A stretch of DNA of 64,000 nt, taken from the NCBI GenBank assembly GCA_937879855.1, contig CALFMO010000005.1, positions 186,001-250,000 on the forward strand. The letters run 5' to 3'. Below the pieces are notes generated by a model. That model was not told the origin of the DNA, did not search any database, and saw nothing but the letters and a program-made list of their open reading frames with translations. The stretch comes from an uncultured Acidobacteriaceae bacterium. GTDB taxonomy: Bacteria; Acidobacteriota; Terriglobia; Terriglobales; Acidobacteriaceae. A program made the translations under genes and the position numbers. Of the stretch, positions 53,705 through 62,745 are shown piece by piece (within the stretch, counting starts at the first letter, position 1; the number at the start of each line of letters is the position of its first letter).

Positions 53705-54875
53705 TTGCAGTGCTGTTCACGTTTTTGTGCTGATTGACGCGCTCGGATGGAGGATCCTGGACGGTCAGGACTTTCTCCAGGATTGGTTGCCGTTTAGGCG
53801 GCCTTTGCGCACGGTGCTGGGCTTCAGTTCTGGGGCAATCCCAACCATACTTACGGGCGTGCCGCCTGCGCAGAACGGGCACTGGAATCTTTTCTACTAC
53901 GATCCCCAAGGGTCGCCGTTTCGGTGGATGAAGTATTTGAACTTCCTGCCTAAGCGTGTTTCGGATCATCGAGTCACGCGAAAACTTCTTAAGGAAATGG
54001 GACGCCGCCTCCTCGGGCTGGGATCGCAATTTGAGTGCGCGGTCAGCCCGCGGCTGATGCCCTGGTTTAATTGGGTGGAAAAGAAGAGCATTTATGAACA
54101 GGGCGGCGTGTCCGGCGCCCCTTCCATCTTCGACGAACTGGCGGAGCGTGGCGTGCCTTACAAGGTTTACACCTATCATCATGCCAGCGACGAGCAAATC
54201 TTTCAGAACGCCGAGCGGGACATCCGACAGGGCGCTGCGAACTTCTACTTCATTTATCTCAGCGAGATGGATCGGTTTCTTCACGACCACTGCGGCGACA
54301 GCAGCAGCCAACTCAATGAACGCCTGACGTGGTACGCGGCGAATTTGCGGAAAGTGTTCACCGCGGCGCGGGAGGTCGATCCGCAGGCCGATCTCACCCT
54401 CTTTTCCGACCATGGGATGACGCCGGTCACCGATCACTTCGATGTCGTCAAAGAAGTTACCCAATGCGGATTCTCGATGCCGGATGATTACTTGTCGATT
54501 TACGATTCAACCATGGCACGTTACTGGTTCTTCAATGAAGAGGCCAGGCGCAAAATCTCTCAAACACTGCAGTCATTGCCGTGCGGCCGGGTGTTGTCGG
54601 AATCGGAACTGAAGGCGCTCGGAGTGTTTTTCCCAGATCGCCGCTACGGCGAGTTGGTTTTCCTGCTGCATCCAGGCTGGCTAATTTCGAATAGCGATTT
54701 CAATGGGAAAGGTTGGATGCCTGTCGGAATGCACGGCTATCATCCCGACGATGCCTACTCCGACGGAGTTTTTCTGAGCGATCGAATGCCGCCGGTGCCG
54801 GTGGAGAGTGTCGCCGATGTTCATTTCTGCATGCGTCGAGCGGTCGAACCCCGCACAACCCTTGCGGGAGTCTAG
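53697..54875 (+). CDS. Alkaline-phosphatase-superfamily protein in the EPS locus
   Basis: A 392-residue protein with the layout of type I phosphodiesterase/nucleotide pyrophosphatases: a first metal Asp in VLIDALGWRI, a nucleophile region GFSSGAIPTILTG (Ser/Thr followed by conserved Pro), SEMDRFLHDH, SDHGMTPVTDH and a C-terminal GMHGYHPDD. It has no signal peptide, so the substrate is probably cytoplasmic; a sugar nucleotide, lipid-linked sugar or phosphorylated polymer unit is conceivable. The start at 53697 overlaps the deacetylase stop, implying coupled translation. The exact reaction is unknown. Confidence 0.82.
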   Translation: MNDCSAVHVFVLIDALGWRILDGQDFLQDWLPFRRPLRTVLGFSSGAIPTILTGVPPAQNGHWNLFYYDPQGSPFRWMKYLNFLPKRVSDHRVTRKLLKEMGRRLLGLGSQFECAVSPRLMPWFNWVEKKSIYEQGGVSGAPSIFDELAERGVPYKVYTYHHASDEQIFQNAERDIRQGAANFYFIYLSEMDRFLHDHCGDSSSQLNERLTWYAANLRKVFTAAREVDPQADLTLFSDHGMTPVTDHFDVVKEVTQCGFSMPDDYLSIYDSTMARYWFFNEEARRKISQTLQSLPCGRVLSESELKALGVFFPDRRYGELVFLLHPGWLISNSDFNGKGWMPVGMHGYHPDDAYSDGVFLSDRMPPVPVESVADVHFCMRRAVEPRTTLAGV

Positions 54876-54879
54876 TACC

Positions 54880-56088
54880 ATGAACTCAAACAAAATCTCC
54901 GTTCTGCACTTCTGCAACGAGATTGTCAGAGGTGGTGCCGAACAGCACATCTTGACGCTACTTTGCGGGCTAAGCCGGGAATACTTCGACCTTCATTTGG
55001 TGTGTACGCCCCACCTGGCGGGATTACTGAAACCCGACTTGCCTGGCGATGTGGAAGTGCTTCCTTTGCTGTTTCGTAAACCATGGCAGGTGAATGCTGC
55101 GCTGCAATTGGCTGAAATTCTTCGCAGCCGCCGAGTGGATATTGTGCACTCGCACATTTTTTATGCCAGTCTGCTGGCCTCACCTGTGGCGTGGAGTTGC
55201 AGTGTACCCATCGTCATCGAGACGCCGCATGTCCGCGAGTATTGGCGGCGTGGACGGCTCAAGTCAAGGTACGTGATCGATCGGTTGGTCGGCCATTGCG
55301 TGAATCGCTATATTGCAGTGTCCGAGGCGAATGGAAGATATCTCGCTGAAGAAAAGCGGTTGCCGAGTCAAAAAATTTCTGTCATTCACAATGGCTCCGA
55401 CCTTAAGCGATTTCAGCACGTGCGCTCCAAATCGGGGTTGAGACAAAAGCTCGGTTTCCGGAACGACGACCTTATCCTTCTGGTTGCCGGACGCCTGGAG
55501 CCGCAGAAAGGGCATTCGGTATTGTTATCAGCCCTTCCGCAGATACGTCGAGATTTTCCGAACGTGCATGCGGTCTTTGCCGGCGAGGGAGCATTAACTC
55601 AGCAATTGCAACGGCAAGTCGAAGCGCTCAGCCTGCAGGGAATCGTCGATTTCGTCGGCTTCCAAAGCAATATGGAGGAATGGTTTTCCGTTGCCGACGT
55701 GACTGTACTGCCTTCTTTCTATGAGGGTCTGCCGCTTTCGGCCATCGAATCGCTGGCAGCAGCAACTCCAGTCGTAGCATCCGCCGTCGACGGAACGCCG
55801 GAGATCGTGATTCACGGAAGAACCGGTCTGACGGTGCCCCCTGGCGCCCCAGACGAATTGGCTTCGGCGATTTGCGTGCTTCTGGCCGACCCCGAACTGC
55901 GCGCGCGGTTCGGTGGCGCGGGCCGAGCCTGGGTGGAAGAGGAATTCAGTCAGGAAAAACAGATAAAAAGAACGGAAGATCTTTATCTCAGCTCGCTGGA
56001 GCGAGTTCGAACTGAGCGCCTCCAGCAAATGTTCGGCTCGCAGCCTGTCGGACCCCGAGAAGTGCAGCTGGTCGAAAAGGCCGGCTAA
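54880..56088 (+). CDS. Glycosyltransferase family 4
   Basis: A 402-residue GT-B fold glycosyltransferase. The N-terminal domain has the Gly-rich acceptor loop (NEIVRGGAEQH) and DIVHSHIFYAS; the C-terminal domain has VAGRLEPQKGH, FAGEGAL and the nucleotide-sugar motif PSFYEGLPLSAIESLAAATPVVAS with E-x7-E. It adds one sugar to the growing repeat unit in the cytoplasm. GGGAG precedes the ATG at 54880, four bases after the previous stop. Confidence 0.93.
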   Translation: MNSNKISVLHFCNEIVRGGAEQHILTLLCGLSREYFDLHLVCTPHLAGLLKPDLPGDVEVLPLLFRKPWQVNAALQLAEILRSRRVDIVHSHIFYASLLASPVAWSCSVPIVIETPHVREYWRRGRLKSRYVIDRLVGHCVNRYIAVSEANGRYLAEEKRLPSQKISVIHNGSDLKRFQHVRSKSGLRQKLGFRNDDLILLVAGRLEPQKGHSVLLSALPQIRRDFPNVHAVFAGEGALTQQLQRQVEALSLQGIVDFVGFQSNMEEWFSVADVTVLPSFYEGLPLSAIESLAAATPVVASAVDGTPEIVIHGRTGLTVPPGAPDELASAICVLLADPELRARFGGAGRAWVEEEFSQEKQIKRTEDLYLSSLERVRTERLQQMFGSQPVGPREVQLVEKAG

Positions 56089-56099
56089 ATCCCACGATA

Positions 56100-57368
56100 A
56101 TGTCTGCCAATGCGACAACCGGCGAACTGCCCTCCTGCACGGACTCTGCGAAAGCGCAAGCTCCGGCCACGGTGACCAGAAGAATTTGCGAAGAAGCCAG
56201 CCGGGCTTGTGAACGGGAATTCGGCAGAGGCTTGCATGCTCTCATTCTTACCGGCAGTTTCGCCCGTGGCGAAGGCTCTTTCATGCGGAAGAATGAAACC
56301 TGGCAAGCTCTCAGTGATGCCGAATTCATCGTGGTTCTTTCCGATTCTGCCTGCTTGCCGTCCACCACAGAGCAACAACAATTTTCAAGCAAAGCCAGCC
56401 ACGCACTGCTAGCACACGGCGTAAGTTGCTCATTGTCGTTCGGCTTTGTGCACGCTGATTTTTTCCGAAAACTACAACCTTCAATTTTCGCGTTTGAGTT
56501 GCGTGTGTGCGGTCAGGTGCTTTCGGGCGATGCTTCAGTTTTGTCTCTCGCCCCGAACTTTGAGGCGTCGGAAATCCCGCTGGAGGATGCCTGGCGGTTG
56601 CTCTGTAATCGCCTGGTCGAGTGCTTGGAAGTTCTGAAGTGCATGGAAAGCGACGATAAATCGATATCGCCTCACGTCTCGTATCGGATCGTCAAGCTTT
56701 ATCTCGACATGTGCACGTCGCTCCTTGTGTTTTGCCGAGCCTACCAGCCGGGGTACGTTCAACGAGCGGCTGCCTTACGTAAGCTGGCGCAGTCGGAGCC
56801 TGCCGATGCGCCGTTTGCGCTAAGGGACTTCTCCAACCTGGTCTCGGCAGCAACAGAGTTCAAGATTGATGGTAAACACGGCGAAGAGTTCGGTGACTTC
56901 GACAGAACCCACTTAGGCTCTGCGACCGCGAAAGCCATGTCCTATGCCCGACAGTTATGGCGCTGGGAGTTGAAACAGCTGACAGCTTCCCATGACGAAG
57001 CAGACGACCAGCAACTATTAAAACGTTGGATGCGTCATCAAGGATTGGCGCGCCGAGTTCGAGGCTGGGCCTATGTTTGTCGCAAACAGGGCTGGCATCG
57101 CAGTTGGCGCGAATGGCGCCGGTGGCTCGGACTGATGCGTGAAGCTTCCCCGCGCTATTGTATTTACTCTGTAGCGGGCGAAATTTGCTTTGGATTTTCT
57201 ACATTGCCAAATGATGTCCAGGGCCTCACGGATTCCGATTGCCGACGCTGGCGCAATTTATTGCCAGTGCGAAAGCAAATATCGGGCTCCGAGCGCTCCC
57301 TCTGGTCGCAACTCGTCGCCGAAACTCTTTGGAATTATCAGCAGTTTCTGGTGGAGACGCGAGCGTAA
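56100..57368 (+). CDS. Nucleotidyltransferase-fold protein of unknown role in the EPS locus
   Basis: A 422-residue protein I do not recognise at family level. Residues about 47-80 carry a polymerase-beta-type nucleotidyltransferase motif: ILTGSFARGEGS (G52, S53) followed by LSDAEFIVVL (D73-x-E75); a third carboxylate may be in FAFELRVCGQVLSGD (near 136). The C-terminal two thirds are helical and Trp/Arg-rich (HRSWREWRRWLG). It could transfer a nucleotide or phosphate-containing group to a sugar, protein or small molecule. It has no signal peptide and lies 11 bases after a glycosyltransferase gene, so it belongs to the locus. Confidence 0.7.
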   Translation: MSANATTGELPSCTDSAKAQAPATVTRRICEEASRACEREFGRGLHALILTGSFARGEGSFMRKNETWQALSDAEFIVVLSDSACLPSTTEQQQFSSKASHALLAHGVSCSLSFGFVHADFFRKLQPSIFAFELRVCGQVLSGDASVLSLAPNFEASEIPLEDAWRLLCNRLVECLEVLKCMESDDKSISPHVSYRIVKLYLDMCTSLLVFCRAYQPGYVQRAAALRKLAQSEPADAPFALRDFSNLVSAATEFKIDGKHGEEFGDFDRTHLGSATAKAMSYARQLWRWELKQLTASHDEADDQQLLKRWMRHQGLARRVRGWAYVCRKQGWHRSWREWRRWLGLMREASPRYCIYSVAGEICFGFSTLPNDVQGLTDSDCRRWRNLLPVRKQISGSERSLWSQLVAETLWNYQQFLVETRA

Positions 57369-57452
57369 AGTTTCGCTTCCGCCGGGAAACTGGAACGGCG
57401 AGGCTGACGCAGAGCACACATAACCCCCTAATTGAAACTGTGACCGTTCAGC

Positions 57453-58685
57453 ATGCGAATCCTCTTCGTCGCCTTGCAATTTCCGATCCCCGCGAATAAC
57501 GGGCTTAAGATGCGTTCCTGGTCGCTATTGCAGGCGCTCGCGGCCGAGGGCCATGAGCTGTCGCTGGTATATTTTCGGGACTCCAGCGAACTGCGGGCAG
57601 AGGTTTTACCGCTGGGCTCGGTTTGTCGCGACGTGACGGCTGTTCCATTTCGGTTCACCAGTCTGTCATCCAGTCGGGACTATTGGAAACGGGCGCTGGC
57701 GCTCTTTTCCCTCCAGCCCTACGCTGCGGGCCGCTTCCATTCCCCGCACATGAGCGAACGGATAAAAGGGCTCCTGTCGCGCTATCAGTTCGATCTGATT
57801 ATTGCCGACACCGCATTCGGTATGCTGAACCTCCCCGCTACCGATGTACCCATAGCGCTTAATGCTCACAACTTGGAATACATGATCTTGAAGCGCTATC
57901 TTTCGCATGAGTCGAACCCGCTAAAACTCGCTTACGGATGGCTTGAAACCCAGAAAGTACGTCGCTGGGAGAGCGACGCCTGTTTCCATGCGGACTATGT
58001 CATGTGCTGTTCCAAACATGATAAAGAATTGATCCGAGAGCTCTGTCCCCGGGTTCCCATCTCAGTGGTACCCAATATCGTCGACGTGAATAACTACAGT
58101 CCTACCACGGATGTCGATGAATCAGTTCTGATCTATCAGGGTGGGATGGACTGGTATCCGAACCGAGACGCCGTGGAATATCTGGTTTTCGAAATTCTTC
58201 CGATTCTGCGTCGGTTGGTTCCCGACTGCAGAGTAATCGTGGCAGGACGGAATCCTTCTCCCGAGTTTCGCCGGCAATTTGAAAGCATTCCTTATGTCAG
58301 TTTTACCGGTACCGTCTCCGACATGCGCCTTGAGATCGCGAAAGCGGCCGTCAGTGTGGTTCCGTTGCGGATCGGCAGCGGAACTCGGATGAAGATTCTT
58401 GAGGCCGCCGCTATGGGAAAGCCGATCGTTTCAACCACGCTAGGGGCAGAAGGCTTGGAGTTTGTAGATGGCTCGGAGATTGTGCTTGCGGACCAACCCC
58501 AGGCGTTCGCCGACGCAGTGGCTGGGTTTCTTCGCGACGCTGCACGCCGTCGTTCGCTCGGTCGCGCCGCCAGACGAAGGGTTGAACAGCAATACAGCAT
58601 GACGGCTCTTCGCGCCTCCCTTCGTGACTTGACAGTGACCGCAGACGGTCAGCAAGCAAGAGAAGTGGCGTGCCAATTCCAATAA
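57453..58685 (+). CDS. Glycosyltransferase family 4
   Basis: A 410-residue GT-B glycosyltransferase. It starts MRILFVALQFPIPANNGLKMR (strand and acceptor loop within residues 1-21) and has LNAHNLEYMILKR, VPNIVDVNNYSP, YQGGMDWYPNRDAVEY, and the donor-binding PLRIGSGTRMKILEAAAMGKP. The pattern is that of sugar transferases such as those in stp1/WcaL-like EPS clusters. The 84-base gap before it is one of the larger ones in the locus. Start at the ATG 57453 fits the family N-terminus although no ribosome site is obvious. Confidence 0.92.
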   Translation: MRILFVALQFPIPANNGLKMRSWSLLQALAAEGHELSLVYFRDSSELRAEVLPLGSVCRDVTAVPFRFTSLSSSRDYWKRALALFSLQPYAAGRFHSPHMSERIKGLLSRYQFDLIIADTAFGMLNLPATDVPIALNAHNLEYMILKRYLSHESNPLKLAYGWLETQKVRRWESDACFHADYVMCCSKHDKELIRELCPRVPISVVPNIVDVNNYSPTTDVDESVLIYQGGMDWYPNRDAVEYLVFEILPILRRLVPDCRVIVAGRNPSPEFRRQFESIPYVSFTGTVSDMRLEIAKAAVSVVPLRIGSGTRMKILEAAAMGKPIVSTTLGAEGLEFVDGSEIVLADQPQAFADAVAGFLRDAARRRSLGRAARRRVEQQYSMTALRASLRDLTVTADGQQAREVACQFQ

Positions 58686-58701
58686 CTTCGGCAGATATCA
58701 A

Positions 58702-59580
58702 ATGGGCATAACTGAGACGACCGTGCAAGCCACTGCGATTACCGACCCGCTCTCGAACTCTATGAAGGCCGTTCGTCCGCTGCGGCCGGGTTTCCGCTGG
58801 GCCGACATCTCGCAGGCTCCGCTCCACGACCTGCCTATGCGGGATGAAATAATTTTCCAGTACCTGCCGCTGTCATCCGATATGTCAGTGCTGGAAGTTG
58901 GACCTGGCGTGGGCTTCACGGCTTTTCGCCTGGCGCCCAAGGTGCGGCAAATTACGTTGCTGGACATCGCATCCGAAAGCATTTCGCGACTGCGCAGAAA
59001 TCTCGCCGATGTGCCGAATCTGCAAATGGTGTGCGCCGATGCGTGCTTGCCGGATCTGCCGGCCCAGGTGGGGGGGCCGTTTGATGTCGTGATTAGTCTC
59101 GACATGTTTCAGTTTGTTGGCGATCCCCGCACCTGCCTCAAGAATTTCGCGTCCGTATTAGTTCCTGGAGGCCGCTTGCTGTTGCAGTGGCCTAACTATC
59201 CGAAAGAAAAGACCAAAGCACCGACTTACCTCGGCAGCCGCGCCGAACTTGAGGAAATGGTCCGGAGCGCTGGCTTCAGTCAGTCTTCTGTGCATGCCCT
59301 AGGCCTCCGGCCTTATGCCGGTTTTCTTTATCGCGAACTGCACGAGCGGCCGCTCGACCTGTATCGGCGCTGGCGAAGCCGAAACCCGGTAGACGCTCCG
59401 CAGAACTTCGATCAGACCTGGACGTTTCAGAGGGGCAGAAAGCTGGAGCGGTATAAATGGTTCCTGCACCTGTCGTGGGCTGCATTAATCTCGGCGATGC
59501 GCCTCGGTGGAGATTGTTTTCAGTGCCACCCGGTAAGTGAAAGGCCAGATGGCAACCTGTTGTTAATTGCGCAGCGCTAG
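58702..59580 (+). CDS. Class I SAM-dependent methyltransferase
   Basis: A 292-residue methyltransferase with motif I VLEVGPGVGFTAFRL near residue 63, the acidic strand-2 residue in ITLLDIASES, and motif IV FDVVISLDMFQF. The C-terminal third is Arg/Trp-rich and lacks further family motifs. In this setting it probably methylates a sugar hydroxyl or a lipid-linked intermediate. It lies 16 bases after the glycosyltransferase gene and 15 before the polymerase gene. Confidence 0.9.
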   Translation: MGITETTVQATAITDPLSNSMKAVRPLRPGFRWADISQAPLHDLPMRDEIIFQYLPLSSDMSVLEVGPGVGFTAFRLAPKVRQITLLDIASESISRLRRNLADVPNLQMVCADACLPDLPAQVGGPFDVVISLDMFQFVGDPRTCLKNFASVLVPGGRLLLQWPNYPKEKTKAPTYLGSRAELEEMVRSAGFSQSSVHALGLRPYAGFLYRELHERPLDLYRRWRSRNPVDAPQNFDQTWTFQRGRKLERYKWFLHLSWAALISAMRLGGDCFQCHPVSERPDGNLLLIAQR

Positions 59581-59595
59581 AGAGAAACTTACACC

Positions 59596-60891
59596 GTGAT
59601 TTTCTACTATTTCTTAATCTTGGGAATGCCCCTCAGCCAGCACCACTTTTGGGCCCATTTTGCCGGCGATTTTACCGGGATTAAGTATGTTGGCATGGCT
59701 TGCTTGCCTTATGCGATGGTGCATTTGAGCATGCGAGGGTCTGCGCCACCTCTTTTTGAAACTTGGCAGGCACGTCTGTTCCTTGGTTTGTTTTTTGTGT
59801 TCACTGTGTCTTATGTGACCAGCCCCCAACGGGGAAGTTGGGTGGCCAGCCACTGGCTGACCGACCTGTCATTTTTAATGCTTTTCTTTATTACCGTGGC
59901 GATTGTCGATTCCCTTGAGCGGTTGCGCTGGGTCTTGCTTACCGCGACCAGCTCCATCGCGCTTGCCTCACTCTATGTTCTGCGCGATTGGCAGCTGTAT
60001 CATTCCATGTACATAGATTATCGTCCCGGCTTTGTCGTCGGCGATCCTAATTACTTCACCGTGAATGTCCTGCTTTTTATTCCATCAACATTTCTTCTGG
60101 CTATGGAGCCGCGGCCCCGCTGGCAGCGCTGGTACTGCGCGTTGTGTTTTGTTGTAACCCTGTTTGGCGTTTGGGTCTGCGCGTCACGAGGAGGCTTTCT
60201 CGGAATCGTTTTGTCGAGTTTATGGCTGATCGTGAGATCCAAACGGCGGGCTCGCAATCTAACGCTGGTTGCCATAGCTTTCGTTGCGGTAAGCCTGTTC
60301 TCTCCGGTCTCGCCGATCGCACGTTTTAGGAACCCTAGTCGAGGGGATGAACAGTCGGCTGACACGCACGTTGCACTCATGCGGGGCGGAGTACGAATGA
60401 TGTTAGCGCATCCACTGCTGGGTGTGGGCTTGGACAATTTTAAGTTCAACATTGCCGACTTTGTAACCCCCGAGGAAGCCAAGGGAATGGACCAGTTAAG
60501 ACGCATCGCTCACAACAGCTATGTTGAGATCGGCGCCGAGGAGGGCTTGCCTGGTTTGCTGCTATTCGTGGGAATGCAATTCGCGTGCATTCTTTCATTG
60601 GAACAGGTGGCGCAACGGTCAAAACGTCTCGGCAGCACCACACTGGCGAAGGTCGCTCTAGGTCTGCAGGCTGGAATTCTGGGCAGCAGCATATCGATCT
60701 TCTTCGTTTCCGGGGAGTACCAAAAAATGCTTTGGCTAGCGATATTCCTGACGATGTGTCTGCCGCGGCTGGTTGACGAGGTTGCGCGAAAACAAAGAGA
60801 AAGAGTCTTACGTGTGAGAGCACAGCGTCCGCTCCAGACGGAGAGCGTTTACGCAACGTTGCAGACTCAATCCCAGAGTTCCATAGTTTGA
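59596..60891 (+). CDS. O-antigen ligase / Wzy-type polymerase
   Basis: A 431-residue membrane protein with about 11-12 helices. Wzy_C/ligase features are CASRGGFLGIVLSSLWLI, MLAHPLLGVGLDNFK and the large-loop HNSYVEIGAEEGLPGLLLF, with the conserved His and Arg positions of the family. It would polymerise lipid-linked repeat units on the periplasmic face. It starts with GTG at 59596. A lipid-linked unit flippase (Wzx) was not found in the window and may lie to the right. Confidence 0.9.
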   Translation: MIFYYFLILGMPLSQHHFWAHFAGDFTGIKYVGMACLPYAMVHLSMRGSAPPLFETWQARLFLGLFFVFTVSYVTSPQRGSWVASHWLTDLSFLMLFFITVAIVDSLERLRWVLLTATSSIALASLYVLRDWQLYHSMYIDYRPGFVVGDPNYFTVNVLLFIPSTFLLAMEPRPRWQRWYCALCFVVTLFGVWVCASRGGFLGIVLSSLWLIVRSKRRARNLTLVAIAFVAVSLFSPVSPIARFRNPSRGDEQSADTHVALMRGGVRMMLAHPLLGVGLDNFKFNIADFVTPEEAKGMDQLRRIAHNSYVEIGAEEGLPGLLLFVGMQFACILSLEQVAQRSKRLGSTTLAKVALGLQAGILGSSISIFFVSGEYQKMLWLAIFLTMCLPRLVDEVARKQRERVLRVRAQRPLQTESVYATLQTQSQSSIV

Positions 60892-60954
60892 GTAACGACT
60901 GCAGCCAAACTCCCAGCAGGTTAGGTTTCCCCCGCTGATAGCAAGTCCCAAGTA

Positions 60955-62709
60955 ATGCTTCGCCGTACCTCCTTCCCTCGAGTCATTCTTCTCTTGCTCC
61001 TCGCAATGCTGTTAGCGGCGCACGTAACTGTCATTATTTCCGCGAGCTCTCTTAGGAAGGGGCTCGTCAAGCAGAGCCAAATCAATCCCGCTATTGGGCC
61101 AGCCCTGGCCTCCTCGGCGCCGGACTTGGATCACTATGGTGGGTTAATGGCATTGCCTTCGCCAAAGGGAGGAAGCGGCTTTTTTCGCGTGGAGAAGTTC
61201 GATAAGCGCTGGTTGCTGGTAACTCCCTCTGGTCACGCCTTCTGGATGTTGTCGGTGCAGAACATCGGCGACTACTTTTTTCGAAATACGAAGTACCCAG
61301 GTGGGAAGGCGCAGTGGGCGTTGCAAGTACGCCGAAGGCTAAAAAGCTGGGGCTTCAATACCATTGGGGAGTACGGAGCGGGAGAGGTGATGTTCGGGAA
61401 AGGTGAGGAAATGCCGTTCTTGTTTCTGTTCCGGCCGGCCAGCAATGCAATCCGAAATACCGGCGGCTTTGCGAAAGAGGCGGTGAAGGAGATTTACGAG
61501 AATGTTCCTCTCTCAGTTTACAACGGTTATCGTGGGGTCCTGATCGATGGCTTCGATCCCAAATATGCCACATATGCGAAGCGCTTCTTTGACAGTTCAT
61601 ACAATCTGGAATGGATTCGCGACGGTGCAAAGAATCCGTGGTTGATTGGATATTCAACCGAAGATGGCGACGAGTGGTTTGGCCTTACCGTTTCTTCTGG
61701 ACCGGATAACGACATTCTCAAGCCGCATCCTGCCTGGGCCGTTTTGGTATCGATGGATCCGATGAGAAGCCCCGCCGCGCCTAACAGTTATCCGCAGCAG
61801 AAATATACCGATTTGACAAACTATTCCAAGCAGGCACTGCGGGACTTTTTGAAGGCCAGATACAACAACGACCTGGCTGCTCTCAACGCGAACTGGCGGA
61901 GTTCGTACACTTCCTGGGATCACGACGGCGGTTACGGTGTCGGAAGTGGATTTTTGGATGAGGGGGGGCAACATATTTGGGTGACTTCGCGTCGTCCGGC
62001 TCCTGTTGGAGATTGGAATACCTTGGACGCCATGACGGCAGGGGCCAAGAAAGATATGGACGACTTCCTCGAAGCGTTCACTGAGAAGATCGCATCCGTC
62101 GCCGTTAACGCCATTCGAGCAAAGGATCCCCACCATCTGATTTTCAGTCCGGACGCGATGAACCAATGGGGATTTGTGAGCCGCGAGCCGGTTTTACGCG
62201 CAGCCGCCAAATGGTTTGATGTTCTCAACGTGGGTTATCAAGAAGGACCTGTTTTTCCGCGCGAACGGTTGGCGGCGCCTTCAGCTACTTATGACATTGC
62301 CGGCAAACCGGCGATGTATTGGATTGGTTTTACTGCCAATAAAGACTCGTCCATGTCAGCTTTCCCAGACCCATATGGCGTGGACCACAGTTCGAGTCAG
62401 GTGGCGCGTGGAGAAAAATACGCGGCTTATATCAATCATTTGTTCAACGCGCACGGATCGAACGGCGATTATCCCTCCTTGGGTGTTGATTTTTGGGGCT
62501 GGGCAGACCAGGGCAATGAAAAGGCAAATTGGGGATTAGTCTCGCCGCACGACAATCCATACGACGGTACTGAGGCTCGTGTGGCTGCCTCAAAAGATCC
62601 GTGGGGTTATCCGGCTGGAGGAGAAAACGCCGACTACGGTGATTTCATCAGTGCCGTCCGAATTGCGAATCTGGATGTCTATCAAAAGTTGGTCCCTTCA
62701 GTTCACTAA
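60955..62709 (+). CDS. Membrane-anchored glycoside-hydrolase-like protein (agarase-like TIM barrel)
   Basis: A 584-residue protein with an N-terminal signal/anchor (about residues 9-32) and a large exported domain. GFFRVEKFDKRWLLVTPSG (within 75-93) and WGFNTIGEYG resemble beta-agarase/GH42-like hydrolases, and IGYSTEDGDEWF has the position of the family acid/base region. Further on, LIFSPDAMNQWGF and GVDFWGWADQG fit a TIM-barrel ending. It probably trims or processes the polymer it is encoded with, perhaps to release or shorten chains. The specificity is unknown. No obvious ribosome site precedes the ATG. Confidence 0.75.
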   Translation: MLRRTSFPRVILLLLLAMLLAAHVTVIISASSLRKGLVKQSQINPAIGPALASSAPDLDHYGGLMALPSPKGGSGFFRVEKFDKRWLLVTPSGHAFWMLSVQNIGDYFFRNTKYPGGKAQWALQVRRRLKSWGFNTIGEYGAGEVMFGKGEEMPFLFLFRPASNAIRNTGGFAKEAVKEIYENVPLSVYNGYRGVLIDGFDPKYATYAKRFFDSSYNLEWIRDGAKNPWLIGYSTEDGDEWFGLTVSSGPDNDILKPHPAWAVLVSMDPMRSPAAPNSYPQQKYTDLTNYSKQALRDFLKARYNNDLAALNANWRSSYTSWDHDGGYGVGSGFLDEGGQHIWVTSRRPAPVGDWNTLDAMTAGAKKDMDDFLEAFTEKIASVAVNAIRAKDPHHLIFSPDAMNQWGFVSREPVLRAAAKWFDVLNVGYQEGPVFPRERLAAPSATYDIAGKPAMYWIGFTANKDSSMSAFPDPYGVDHSSSQVARGEKYAAYINHLFNAHGSNGDYPSLGVDFWGWADQGNEKANWGLVSPHDNPYDGTEARVAASKDPWGYPAGGENADYGDFISAVRIANLDVYQKLVPSVH

Positions 62710-62745
62710 ATTTCCAGTCCTGCACGACAGAAAACAAAGGCCATT

